Assembly (NCBI GenBank): GCA_023512835.1
Contig: CM042092.1
Coordinates: 50,660,400 to 50,724,399 of the forward strand
DNA length: 64,000 nt
Reading direction: 5' to 3'
DNA from: Taxillus chinensis
Taxonomy: Eukaryota; Streptophyta; Magnoliopsida; Santalales; Loranthaceae
A program made the position numbers and the translations under genes. Numbering within the stretch: position 1 is the first letter of the stretch; each line of letters opens with the position of its first letter. A model generated the notes under the pieces. It ran no database searches and was not told where the DNA came from. It worked only from the letters and a program-made list of their open reading frames with translations. Positions 24,164 to 36,058 of the stretch are shown here, one piece after another.

Positions 24164-25635
24164 CTAAGGAGCACGACGCCTCTTTCTCTGGGGTGGTCGT
24201 TTACCTGCTTCCTCCCTCTGCTTCATTATCGTCTCGATCTGTTTTTCCCTCAGCTGCAGCCTTTGAAGAGCTCCTTCTAGAGATGCTTCTAGCCCCTGGA
24301 CCTGCTGCCTTAAAGTCTGATTCTCCTGGAGGATAGCCTTCATGTCTGAAGTTAGCTATGGCTTGTGTTGTGCCCTCCAAGATATGTATGCTGGGAAAAC
24401 ACCAGGTTTTGAACTGTTGGGTTGAATCTTGGGTGGTGTGGACCATGCTTGATACATCTTCTTGCCTTCTTCGTGAGCATGGTTCTGCTTGTAAGTGAAG
24501 TCACACTCTTCCATGCCAAAGAGCACGGGAATAATCTGATGACGCCCCACTTGTCTTCCCACCTGCAGTGGTGCATATGCAGTTCCTCCCCAGGGACCTA
24601 AAAGTGGAACCCAATTGTAGTCCCCGCAGCTATATGTTATGGAGACCACCGGCATCCAAGGAGCAGTCCAGGTAACGTCACCTTCTGTGAGGTTCCCCAA
24701 CTTCTTTTTCCAGCCTTCAAAGTCTTTTGGTAGGCTCCACTTGCTGAGCAGAATATCTAGTAGTGTTGTGGCTGGTACTTGATAAACAGCAGGGAAACGA
24801 TGAACACTACAGGGGAGATGACCTTGCAACCAAGTACATAGGAGAGGTAAGCACCCCATGAACTGTCCCGAGCCTTTACTCCTTAGGTAAGTAAGAGATC
24901 GGATGGTTTCAGCCAAGATAGCAGGAGTAGGGTGACATCCTTTGAGCACCTGCTGGACCAAATCTACAATTGCCCCATCAATGTGGGCCGGTATCCTCGG
25001 GAAAATGACTAGCCCATATATAGCTAGTGTAAGCAATTTGTGTGCCTCCGCTTCCGTTGCAGTTTGTGTTATTTCTTTGATTGTTGCCCATGGAAGATAT
25101 TCACGCCCACCGTAAGTTGTGACCGCCAGTGAGTCCCATACTGGCTTTCCCATAATCTCAGCAAAGGCCCTTCGGCATGACCTTCTAGGCTCGGCGAGAT
25201 AGATTTTCATTTTGTTTTCCACGGGAATATCCAATGTCGTCCGTATTCTTCTATTGTGGGAACAAGATCTAGGCCGTTGAAGTTGAAGCAACGCCGTCGA
25301 GGTTCCCAGAAATAAATGGCTGCCCCCAAAGATATCCGTATCGGCCGTAGCTCGATTACATGGAGCAAATCCCCAAACCGTTGTATGTATATGCTTTTCC
25401 TTTCATCCGACCACTGCTTCCATATTGTCCGTACCTCCTTAGTGTAGTCCAGCTGATCTTCTATGACAACATGTTCCGCCTTGTAGGCCTCTCCTGGCGG
25501 GAAATCTCCAAGGCGAAGTTGAATGTCTCCCGATGCTTGGGCCACTATCGTGACGGTCTCCTTGTCCTGAAGGCCATTTAGGAGATGATCGAAAGTTGCC
25601 ATGCCTATATGAATGATGAATGTCATGTTATGCAT
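24164..25635 (-). pseudogene. Ogre-type ORF1 (plant DUF7745-like), one frameshift and one stop
   Basis: Extra ORF upstream of gag, as in Ogre elements. The N-terminal part (25635-25207) includes RFGDLLHVIELRP, CFNFNGLDLVPTIEEYG. A frameshift near 25250 moves reading to the frame of 25291-24356 (LDIPVENKMKIYLAEP, FAEIMGKPVWDSLAV, HIDGAIVDLVQQVLKG). A TAG at 24356-24358 interrupts; the same frame then continues through a Gln-rich coiled coil (LRQQVQGLEASLEGALQRLQ) and a basic tail to the stop at 24164-24166. The domain resembles the plant family I know as DUF7745; the assignment is from memory. The role in the element is unknown. Confidence 0.75.
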
Positions 25636-26229
25636 GATGATAGGTTAGGATGACAAGTCAGGATAAAGAATAAACCAATAGTAAAGACAGTCAAATGTGC
25701 AGGGGATGACTTAAAGACTACCCTACAAAACAAAGGTTAGCATGGCATGGAATGAGCAAACAAAATGTGGGTCAATACCCCTGATGGGCTTTTATTGCTA
25801 CCCCTATCTTATTCGTTGGTTCCCAAACTTCCTCAATAGAGGGCTCCGTATACCATGGGATTTACCGGAGGGGGATCTTAAAAGGACGTGCCTTAAAAGA
25901 ACCTCAAGCTTGAGTGAGGAGTCTGAGGCCCCATTGCGGATAATGATCGATGCGCTGGGGACCGTACTGAACCTCGCTAACCTAAATTGTGCTAAACCCG
26001 GGTATAGGGTTATGCATGAATGCGACAAGTATGGAAAGCAGTAAATCACAACTATCATGGTAGTTAAAGCGCCTCACATTTTAAACGACAACTGTATTAA
26101 AAATAAATAAGTCATAATTATATCTAAAAATAAATTAGCATGACAGTTAAATATATACAACGACACAATTAAATATAACCTCCTAAGTCCTAGTTCTAGA
26201 CCTAACTCTTTGAAGTGTTCATTCTTAAA
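25636..26229 (-). other. Ogre-type 5' leader, non-coding
   Basis: Untranslated leader between primer-binding site and ORF1. Short ORFs here match nothing known. Confidence 0.6.
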
Positions 26230-26247
26230 TCCCCAGCAGAGTCGCCA
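26230..26247 (-). other. Primer-binding site, Tat/Ogre type
   Basis: TGGCGACTCTGCTGGGGA, two bases inside the 5' LTR, matches the site typical of Tat/Ogre elements (reported as Arg-tRNA complementary). Confidence 0.8.
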
Positions 26248-26249
26248 GC

Positions 26250-29158
26250 TGTCATCACTGGTTTTCGTCCGGGCCATTTTGGGGTGAGCTCAAACTAAAC
26301 CAATGGTGAGAAATTTTAGAGTCGCCACCAACTGTTTTTGGGGTACAGTTGGATACCCTCTACTTTGAGTAGTTTTAAGTGTATGGTCTGCGTTATCAGA
26401 GATGGGTTCGGGAGTTGGTTACCTGTAGGGAAGGATTAGCACCCCTACAGCGCCCTTTCGGTATCTAATTTAGGAGTAGGAGGTTTTATTTTATTTATAC
26501 TGCCATGACTGGGCTAAGATTAAAAAGTTTATGATTTCTATTTGGCTAAGTTATTTATTAAAGTCATGGTTAAAATGGATTTATCCTAAATTTCTAAAGG
26601 GAATCCTAAAGGTTTTGGATTTTTGTGTGAAGTGGAGAATGAGATCCTAGGGGTTGGTTTTGGCTTTTTTTGGTTTTACTTTTTGAAATTGAAGTCCTAA
26701 AAAATGGTTTTTATTTTCCCCTTTTTTTTGTTTTTGTTTTGTTTTGTTTTGTTGTTTTTTTTTTGTTTTTTTTTGTTTTTTTTTGGGTTAGAAAACATAC
26801 ATTTTTATGTTTTGTAAAAAAAAAAAACATTTTGGTCCTTTTTTTTTTTTTTTTGTTTTTTTTGGTTTTTTTTTGTTGTTTGTTGTTTGTTTTTTTTTGT
26901 TTTAGAAATTGAAGTACCAACTTTGGTTTTCTTCCTCTCTTTTCCCTTTTTTTTTTTAAAAGAACATGAAGACGTTTTTTGTTGTTTTTGTTTTTGGAAA
27001 CCTTTCTTTCTTTTTTTTTTTTTTTTTTTGTGAACCCAAAATCTTAAAGCCAATTTAGGAACATATACATGAAAATAAAAACGTGGCGTGTGTGATTATG
27101 GCATCCACAAACGAAAAAGAAAATCACTCTTTTTTTTTCTTTTTTTTTCATGTTCTCCCTCTGCTCTCCTTTTTTTCTTTTTTGTTTTCCCTTCTTTTTT
27201 TTTTATTTTTACTATACTTTACATATTACAACATACACATAGGAAGGAATATAGGAAAACACAATGAAAAAGGCTGAAAAGGGATTACACCAAATATAGA
27301 TAAGCTCAAAAACGAAAATTAGATAAATGCTAAAAAAATAATTACATCAAATATAGATACAAATAAACTGAAAAAGTAGTGAAAAGATAAGGGCTGAACC
27401 GACTTTGAAGCTTTGCAACGCCAATCTTCTGCTTGAGCTCCCTCCGGCGCTGATAGTCACTTGCTCGACTCGGAATCGACAGATCTGACAGTGGGACTTA
27501 TGAAGAGACTTCCCTGGTGTTTGGAGATAGGAGGGCTGAAGTTGGAGTTTGCAAGGAGTGGATGAGTGATCTCTTATGATGATGATTCTGGGATTCTGTG
27601 TTTTTTTTTTTTGGGGTTTGCCAGGAGGAAGCTGGAGCGTTTTTTGATGATGAGGCTGGGGCATTTTCTGATGATGATGAGGCTGGTTTTGATGATGAGA
27701 CTGGTTTTTCCCTTTTTTTGAATTTCTCTCCTTTCTTTCTTTTCCTTTCTCTCTCTGTGTTTTTTTTTTTTTTTTCCGTCTGCACTGGGATGAGGAAGGG
27801 ATGTAAAAGGGTACAGGTTTTTTTTTCCTTTTTTTGCAACGAATTCCTTTTTTTTTCTCCCCTTTTTTTTTTCGATGGAACTGCAATGCATCTTAAAGGG
27901 CTACCGAAAATTTTTTGGTTGGATCATCATTAATTGCGGCATTTAATGCCGCATTATTGATTTCTTCATTTTCATCCAGGTCTTGTGCAATCTGTCGGGT
28001 GCATTATTATTTCCAGCTCCATTAATTTGCAGATCAGTGTCTGGTCGGGTGGTCAGTGTGTGCGGGAAAAGGGGAACTCGTGATTTGCCTTTTTGAATTT
28101 GTAGTTTAGCAGCACATGTGACCGACAGGTATTCAAAATAATGTTTTGTCAGATAGCCAGCGCATAAAACAAGCCACGTGAACGACCAGCGAGAGGAAAA
28201 AGGAAACCCGTGAGAAGAAGCCGGCGCGAAAAGCCAGCGAGAAAAAATCAGCGAAGGCAAAAAAAAAAGGGTCGGAGGTTCGAAGTGTCGGCAGGTCGAA
28301 GTGTCGGCAGCGAGGCTTTGAGGGTCGAAGGGTTGGAGGTGGAAGGCGTACGGGTGCCGTGGGTCGAAGGCGTCGTAAGTCGGCGTCGTAAGTCGCGGGT
28401 CAAAGTTTCGGCAGCGAGGCTTCGGGGCTTCGAGGCTTCGATGCTTCGGGGCTTCGAGCTTCGGGACTTCGGGGCTTTGAGCTTCGGGGATTCGAGGCTT
28501 CGAGCTTCGAGGCTTCGATCTTCGGGACTTCGGGGCTTCGACCTTCGGGCTTCGAGGCTTCGGGGCTTCGAGGCTTCGAGGTTCGGGACTTCGGGGCTTC
28601 GAGCTTCGGGGCTTCGAGGCTTCGAGCTTCGGGGTCAATGGGTCGAAGTGTCGGCAGGTCAACGGTCAACGGTCAACCCCCCCCCTTTTTACCCCCACCA
28701 AAAATGCAAAAATGGATAACCTTCCAGGAATTGTTTGGGGAGATCCGTATTCGCCTACATAGGCATTTTGAAGAGTTTCGCATGATCACTTTTGCGGGGA
28801 GTTTGACCAGGGGCACTGACCGTCTTTTGGCAAGTTTGACTTTTTCCAACGAAAGTTGTTTTGGCCATAACTTCTTCATTTTAAGTCCGATTTGAGCTCG
28901 GTCAAGTGCGTTGGTCTCCAATTTTCATCCTCCATCACCTGGTGTTGGTGTTGGGGCGCTTCAAGGACTTGTAGCAAAAGTCATTAATTTTGAACTCCCC
29001 CATCCGTGTCAATTGTATCCATCTCGTGCAGATTGGGGTAGACCATTCCTTGGAAGTATGGGATCATTGTGGACCTGTTCAATAAGGTATATGGCATGGG
29101 CAGAAAGGTATATCAAATGGAGTTAGTATGTCCAACCCGGATAAAATAGGGTCCTACA
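26250..29158 (-). repeat. 5' LTR of the Ogre-type element (2.91 kb)
   Basis: The partner of 11843-14769, very similar over most of its length apart from changes in homopolymer and minisatellite copy number. A minisatellite of 'gcttcggggcttcga' type occupies 28395-28640. The U3 start 'gacggcttcaac'-type region ends in GGGTCCTACA. Confidence 0.95.
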
Positions 29159-29632
29159 GTTAGTATGAACCCTAGGAAATTAGGAAAAACTAAAATTTGA
29201 GAATGAAACCTTGAATACTTAGTTTGTTTGGTAGCCTAATGTGGCTAGAGGATGTTAGAAACCCATAATAGGGATAAATTGATGCTTAGAAATTAGGATT
29301 TAAAAAGTATAATTGTTGTAGCTCACCCCTACTATGTTGTTTATCCCTTTCAGGTGACCCCCAGACCAGTAGAGGACTTTCTTCAAAGAGGACGTGCCCA
29401 CTACCCTAATGTATGATACAATAATATATTCTGTATTGATTTTGTGTTATATCATAGACATGGGTCCATAAATAGTTATATTTGCACATTCTTTGTGTTT
29501 TGATGTATGTATGACTATTTGACATATTGTATGCATGATGATGTATGAGAAAGTACAAGATTACTCATAATGTATGACGATACAGATTCGCATAATTGAG
29601 ACAACACCCGTAGTGTAGTCTTTATTGGTGCT
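29159..29632 (+). repeat. Left part of an old chromovirus-like LTR
   Basis: The block 'gctcacccctactatgttg', 'ccctttcaggtgac' resembles 31030-31085 of the chromovirus LTR family. The right part resumes at 40361-40451, ending in GGGGGTATGACA. It was the target of both the Ogre-type element (GTTAG duplication) and the solo LTR (GTGCT duplication). Confidence 0.5.
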
Positions 29633-30110
29633 TGTAATGACCCGTGTTTGCGGGTGGCCTTTTGAGTGAAAATTGTTGGGTTTTAAGAGGTTTTTCTTTC
29701 CATACACTTTGGATAAATCATCTTGTATGTTGATGAGCAAGCAAGAGGCAAAGTTTGAGCCCAATAAGGAGAGCACGTGAGAATGCACGTGAGAATGGCT
29801 TTTCACGTGCAGTGATATTTTTGCATGGGAGCCTTCCCGATGTTGTTCTAAGGCTTGTGGAAAAATTCTAGGCCATTTGGAGCTGCACGCGAGAATGCAC
29901 GTGAGATGGGCTTTTCACGTGCAGGCATGTTTTTGCATGGTTGTCTTCCTTTTGTTTTGCTGATGATTTCTTCCTAAAGGACCAAGTTCAAATAGTGAGT
30001 ATTTTGGTGTGTATGGATGTGGGAAGGTCATAGCTTGTTCCATCAAAACTACGTCATTTTGATGCTGGGATTCACTTAATCAAAACTTCGTCGTTTTGAT
30101 GTTGTGTTAC

Positions 30111-30120
30111 CTATATAAGG
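30111..30120 (+). promoter_or_regulatory. TATA box in solo LTR
   Basis: CTATATAAGG, just downstream of two CAAAAC...GTTTTG near-palindromes. The matching site in the related full element reads on the minus strand at 32331-32340 and 39566-39575. Confidence 0.7.
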
Positions 30121-30172
30121 AGGAGAAGCCCCTCTGTTTTAGTTTTAGGGGTTTGTTGCTCCACCAGCTGTC

Positions 30173-30176
<4 letters not shown>

Positions 30177-30214
<38 letters not shown>
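30177..30214. repeat. (AG)n microsatellite
   Basis: Nineteen AG units, about 60 bases downstream of the LTR TATA box, in the expected transcribed leader. Confidence 0.95.
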
Positions 30215-30217
<3 letters not shown>

Positions 30218-30735
30218 AGGAAGGAGGGCTCCTGGTTGCTGTCGGGCATCTTGCGTGGGTGGTCGGTGTCTTGTGGGCTGACGGCGTTCGGCGTGGGAAC
30301 AGAATATTGTTATGTTGTTGCGTTTTACTTGAGGTAGGGGTTCTGCTCTTGCTAATCCCTCTCTGTCCTAGGGTTCATAGGTAGAATTTGGTCTATACCT
30401 GCTATTATATATATATATATATAAATCCATATAGGTGTGATCTCCTATATGGATGTTGGCCTTCAATGGCATTTTGGTGTGATTCTGTTGTTGGGCGGTC
30501 AGTGCATGTTACATGTTCGATGAAATGCCTGTGTGAATATTGCTGTGTGTATATGCCTAGTACATGTTTGATAATATGCCTGTGTGGCTGGACTTGTGAT
30601 TTGGTGTATGTATGCATGCTGGGTGTTTGTTATATTGCCTGAATGGCTGGGTTTGTGCACTTGTGAATGGGTGCACACCAAGTTTTTGGTTTTATGCTTG
30701 AGTGACCGTGGTGTATGTTGTGTGCATGACTATGG

Positions 30736-30875
30736 TATCTGGCCTGAAGAGGCGGTTAAATTACTTTGCTTGAGAGGCCGTTAAACCAGTGGCCTGAAGA
30801 GGCGGTTAAATTACTTTGCCTAAGAGGCGGTTAAATCAGTGGCCTGAAGAGGCGGTTAAATCACTTGCTTGAGAT
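30736..30875 (+). repeat. Tandem repeat in solo LTR, GGCCTGAAGAGGCGGTTAAA unit
   Basis: Three long units (about 50 bp) each made of two related halves ('gaagaggcggttaaattac' and 'gagaggcggttaaa'). In the intact related LTRs the same position holds a different array (31595-31735). Confidence 0.85.
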
Positions 30876-31106
30876 GTGGTTTGTTAGCTAGTGTGGCTGG
30901 GGCTGAGGTTACGCCCGTTTGTGTGGAATGCTTTATTTTCTTAATACTGCCACGTCACTACACCTGTGCACATGCATGTAGCCGCTGGGAACATGGGAAG
31001 GGTTGGGGAGACTTGATCCTTATTGAGCTGTGGTTGCTCACCCCTCCTACTGTGTTTGCTTGTTTTCTAGGGACTTACAGGTGTTAGGTGGATACACCAA
31101 GGTGGA

Positions 31107-32837
31107 TGTCACGCCCCGGATTTCCATCCCGAGGAAACCGGTACGTGACTCCCCTTTTTACCCACACGGAGGGCAAAGGGGTAGGATACAAACCAAGAAC
31201 CGAACATTTTAAACACACAAAACATTCAAGAAAAAATAAAGTCCATCAAGCAGTCCACAAACCAAATCAGTCTTTAATACAAAGTCTTCCTTTCAATCCA
31301 TCCCCATTGGGGTTACATCAGTTCCCATAATAAAATAACATAAACAATAAAATAAATAAGATCTTCCACCTTGGGGTCCCACCTAACGCCTGTAGGTTCC
31401 TGAAAAGAAAACAACATGGTAGGAGGGGTGAGTAACCACAGCTCAGTAGGGATCATGTCTCCCCAACCCATCCCATGCACCTAACATCTACATGCCTTGT
31501 GTACAAGTGCTGTGTCGTGATACAATTATCCCACCAGATATAGTTACAGGCTATAACAGCAAACACAATCATACATGGGCTGGTACATAAACACTCCCGG
31601 GCTTCCACAGCCACCGGGTTTCAAGAACAGTCCCGGGCTTCCACAGCCACCGGGTTCCACAAAACAGTCCCGGGCTTCCACAGCCACCGGGTTCCACAAA
31701 ACAGTCCCGGGCTTCCACAGCCACCGGGTGTACAAGTAAACACGCAGCACATAAGGCCATACAGGCATAACATCAAACACTTAATATGCTTAGTCACACG
31801 GGAATAACGTCGAACACTTAGCATGCATATATTCACAGGCTCACAAACCCAGCCACACAGCTATTATTTCAAACACGTAATATGCATAGCCTTACAGGCA
31901 TTATTTCAAACACGTTCTGAGCATACACACAGGCATATTCATACAGGCATATCCACACCGGCATTTTATCAAACACTTAACATGCACTAACCACCCAACC
32001 TCAGAAATCACACCAAAACGCCACTGAAGGCCAACATTCATATAGGAGGTCACACCTATATGAATTTACATATAAATAATATAACAAATATAACTCATAT
32101 TCTGCCCTAGGACCCTAGGACAGAGGAGGACTTAGGAAGAACAGAATCCCTACCTCAAGGAAAACGCAACAACACAGCAATGTCCCGATTCCACGTCGAA
32201 CGCCGTCCACCCACGGAGCACAGACCACCCACGCAAGACGCCCGGGCAAGAACCAGGAGCTCTCCTTCCCTCTCTCTCTCTGCGACGGCTGGTGGAGCAA
32301 CAAACCCTAAACCTAAAAGGGGCTTCTCCTCCTTATATAGACAACACAACATCAAAACGACGTAGTTTTGATTAAGTGAATCCCAGGATCAAAACGACGT
32401 AGTTTTGATTACACAAGTTAGCACCTTTTCGCACCCCTATAGGCCAAAATACTCGAATTTCAACATGGTCCTTTGGAGAAAGTTCCTTAGAATGTCAAAA
32501 CCAAGGGAACCATGCAAAAATAAGCCTGCACGCCAATTTGCACGTGAATTCCCCAATTCACGTGCACCTCCATATGGACTCCAAATGCTCTCAAACTTCA
32601 CCCCTAGCCTCCTTGCATCATTTAGAAGACAATTACACTTGCACGTGAATTGGACCCATATCACGTGCACCTCACATACATGTCCATTTGGCCTGAAACT
32701 TCGTGGTAGATAGAGGACACCATTCTAAGCATCTTTCCTTTTGCACGTGAATTCATTGGAGTCCATTTACTAGGTCAAAATCTAGAAAAACTCTACTCAG
32801 GAGGCAAACCGACTAACTCAAGGTACGGGTCCTTACA
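31107..32837 (-). repeat. 3' LTR of the chromovirus (1.73 kb)
   Basis: The TATA box lies at 32331-32340 (minus), with CAAAACGACGTAGTTTTG near-palindromes at 32353-32370 and 32390-32407 upstream of it, and CACGTG inverted pairs in U3 (about 32535-32760). A 37-bp tandem array is at 31595-31735. Confidence 0.95.
31595..31735. repeat. 37-bp tandem repeat, CCCGGGCTTCCACAGCCACC unit, in LTR
   Basis: Four copies with a spacer of 'gggttccacaaaacagt'. The partner LTR has four copies at 38827-38962. The 'GTRWLWKPGTVLWNP' ORFs are artefacts of this array. Confidence 0.9.
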
Positions 32838-32851
32838 TCCTCTCCCCCTTA
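32838..32851 (-). other. Polypurine tract of the chromovirus
   Basis: AAGGGGGAGAGGA on the minus strand, immediately next to the 3' LTR. Confidence 0.85.
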
Positions 32852-33167
32852 AGACTTTTCGTCCTCGAAAAGAAATGACATACAAGGAAAACACACCAGA
32901 AATTGCCACCCGGCAAGCCACCACACCCAAATGGGTCATACACCACGCACAGCACAACGGCACATAACAAGATTACCACCATAATCCATAACCACAATAA
33001 TGCACATAACACATGTCCACATGGCACGAATACACATCTCAAGGCACATCACAAATAAGAACACATGTCTTTAAAAGACAATACAAATACATCAACTAAT
33101 ACAAGAAAACACATCACAAGAAAACACAAAACACATCACACCCTTGGCCAACAACCACCTCCCACGC
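32852..33167 (-). other. Chromovirus 3' untranslated region
   Basis: Between the integrase stop (33168) and the polypurine tract. A/C-rich on the plus strand; no gene. Confidence 0.6.
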
Positions 33168-36048
33168 TTAAGATTGTTCGTCCTCGAACAAGTCCAGGTC
33201 TTGCTCACGCATCACGGACTCACGTTCCCATGTCTCCTCCTCAATGCCACGGTGCTGCCACAAGCACGCGAACCAAAGGAATAAGCACGACCACGCAAAA
33301 GCTTCTCTTGCCGATCTAGGATACAGGATAGGGGCCTCAATGACGGACATGTCATCCTCAATGTCCAACGTCCCCCAATCAATCACATGAGTGGGGTCGG
33401 GGTGATACTTCCTCAACCGGGACACGTGAAACACGTTGTGCACTTGACTCGGCCGCGGTGGTAACGCTAACCGGTAGGCCACGGGCCCTACACGATCCAG
33501 AATCTCAAAAGGACCAATAAACCGCGGAGATAGCTTGGAACCGCGCCCAAACCGTCGATGTCCACGACGTGGAGAGACACGAAGGAACACATGATCACCA
33601 ACAGAAAACTCCAAAGGTCACCGCCGCTGATCCGCATAAGATTTCGTCGACTCGAGCCGACAACAAACGCCGACGAATCAACTTGACCTTCTCGGTAGCC
33701 TCTTGGACCAACTGTGGCCCCAAGAGAGTGTCTCCCCCACCTCGGTCCAACACAAAGGTGACCGACACGGCCGTCCATACAACGCCTCAAAAGGAGCCAT
33801 CCCAATGGATGCCTGATAATCGTTGTTGTAGGCAAACTCCACCAAAGGAAGGTGAGTTGCCCACGAACCCCCGAAATCTAACACACGGGCCCGTAACATG
33901 TCCTCCAAAGTCCGATTCGTCCTCTCTCGTCCGGCCGTCGGTCTCCGGGTGAAAGGCTGTACTCAAGTGAAGCTTGGTCCCCATAGCCTCCTGCAAACCT
34001 GCCCCGAAAACGGGAAGTGAACCTCGAATCCCGGTCGGAGACAACCGATGATGGTACTCCATGCGGTCTCACAATCTCGTTCATGTACAACTGACTCAAG
34101 GTCCCAATAGAGTCCCGCTCGCGAACAGCCAGGAAATGGGCCAACTTTGTGAGTCGATCCACAATTACCCAAACCATATCCTTCCTCCCAGGGTGGGTGG
34201 AAGACCGGTCACAAAATCCATCGCTATATGGTCCCACTTCCACTCCGCTATGGGCAAGGGCCGTAACATGCCCGCCGGCCGCCGATGCTCGGCCTTCACC
34301 TGGCCGACACGTGAGGCACCGCGAAACAAAGGCAGCCACATCGCGTTTCATCCCAGGCCACCAAAAGTGTGCCCGAAGCGCATGATACATCTTCGTACCC
34401 CCCTGGATGCACACAGAACTCTAGATTGGTGAAACGCCCTCATCACCTCATCCCCGAGGGAAGAAGCCACTACCAACCGCCCCTGAAATGACAACTCATG
34501 CTCAGGACCCTCTCGTCCAGTCCCCAGGATAGCTCCCCAGCCTCAATACGGGCACGGAGAACCTCGCACTCAATGTCACCCACTGTTCCTCCCGGACGCG
34601 CTGGTACAACTCAGGCACTACCACCAAAGGACTCAGGGCTGTCCCACCTTCACGAACAACAAGTCAGCCTACAACGTCGCCAACCGCTCCATCGCCTTCC
34701 ACTCTCTCACGGCCACCTCAGCTTTCCCCTTTTCTCGCTCAATGCATTAGCCACAACATTACCCTTGCCCGGGGTATAGGCAAGAGTAAAATCAAAGGTC
34801 TGCAAATACTCCACCCATCTCCTTTGCCTCAAATTCAAGTCCTTCGAGTAAAGATGTCCTGAAGGCTCTTGTGATCCGAGAACACCACAAACTTTTCCCC
34901 CAAGAGGTAGTGCTGCCAACTCTTTAGGGCGAAGATAACGAGCCGCTAACTCAAGGTCATGAGTAGGATAATTCTGCTCATGAGGCTTCACTGCCTCGAC
35001 CCATAAGCTACCACACTGTGCTCCTGCATAAGCACACACCCCAAACCAACCCTGGACGCATCACAGTATACCTCATACGGAATATCCTCCCTAGGCAACC
35101 TCAACACAGGTGCAGTGGTCAAACGGGTTTTGAGAGTCTCAAACGCCTGCTGACACTTGTCCGTCCACTCAAATTTCACGCCCTTCCGAGTCAACGCTGT
35201 CATAGGAGCCGCCAAACGAGAGAACCCCTCTACAAAACGACGATAGTACCCCGCTAAGCCAAGAAAACTACGGATCTCAAAAACGTTGGTTGGCCTCGCC
35301 CACGATGCCACGGCCTCAATCTTGGCTGGGTCCACCCTAACTCCCTCAGCTGACACCACATGGCCAAGAAAGTGAACCTCCTGCAGCCAAAACTCACACT
35401 TGCTAAACTTAGCAAACAGCTGCTGGTCCCTCAAGGTTTGCAACACTGTTGCCAAGATATCGTCGATAAACACCACCACGAACGAGTCTAAGTATGGGGC
35501 AAAGACTTGGTTCATCAAATGCATGAACACTGCTGGCGCATTAGTGAGCCCGAAAGGCATCACTACCCACTCATAATGCCCATACCTGCACCGAAAAGCC
35601 GTCTTAGGGATGTCCTCCTCCCTAACCCCGAGCTGGTGATACCCCGACCGTAAATCTATTTTGGAAAACCACTGGGCCCCACTCAACTGGTCAAACAGGT
35701 CATCTATCCGAGGCAACGGGTACTTGTTCTTCACATCCACCGACTTGGCTTCCTGTAGTCGATGCAAAGACGAAGCGTGCCATCAGCCTTCTTAGCAAAG
35801 AGCACCGGAGCACCCCAGGGTGAGGTACTCGGCCTAATATACCCCTAGCCCACCAACTCCTCGATTTGCCTCTGAAGCTCCCTCAACTCAGCTGGCCCCA
35901 TACGATACGCTACTTGGGAAATCGGACCCGTCCCCGGCACCAACTCAATGGTGAACTCCACACTCCTCTTAGGTGGCAAACTCCTCAACTGCTCAGGAAA
36001 AACATCCTGGAATTGGTCCACAACAGCGGGCCACACCCTCCTTTCCAC
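33168..36048 (-). pseudogene. Chromovirus pol (RT, RNase H, integrase, chromodomain remnant), broken
   Basis: RT: a start segment at 36048-35845 ends at a TAG, then 35767-34988 holds [48 protein letters not shown] and the catalytic [10 protein letters not shown]. About a dozen residues expected just after FIDDIL are deleted in frame (it continues directly with [10 protein letters not shown]). RNase H (35039-34707) retains KPHEQNYPTHDLELAA and RQRRWVEYLQTFDFTL but is frameshifted. Integrase 34414-33678 keeps the zinc finger [18 protein letters not shown] and SDRDSRF in several frames. 33614-33168 holds [32 protein letters not shown], then a damaged chromodomain ending [13 protein letters not shown]. 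The chromodomain would guide integration into heterochromatin. Non-functional. Confidence 0.9.
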
Positions 36049-36058
36049 CTTACCCTCC

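Larger units (their letters stand above)
11843..29158 (-). mobile_element. Tat/Ogre-type Ty3/gypsy retrotransposon, complete, 17.3 kb
   Basis: The LTRs at 11843-14769 and 26250-29158 start TGTCATCACTGG and end GGGTCCTACA, and the element is flanked by a perfect GTTAG duplication (11838-11842 and 29159-29163). The primer-binding site TGGCGACTCTGCTGGGGA on the minus strand is the type used by the Tat/Ogre lineage. Lineage traits seen: large size, an extra ORF before gag, a probable intron between protease and RT, a second archaeal-type RNase H, and a long 3' untranslated region. All ORFs are damaged (stops, frameshifts, RT YVDD changed to YVND), so it is not autonomous now. It inserted into an older LTR whose remnant follows at 29159. 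Confidence 0.95.

Noticed and set aside
31544..31836. Trp/Gly-rich repeat ORFs (also 38774-39068)
   Set aside because: Produced by the 37-bp LTR tandem array.
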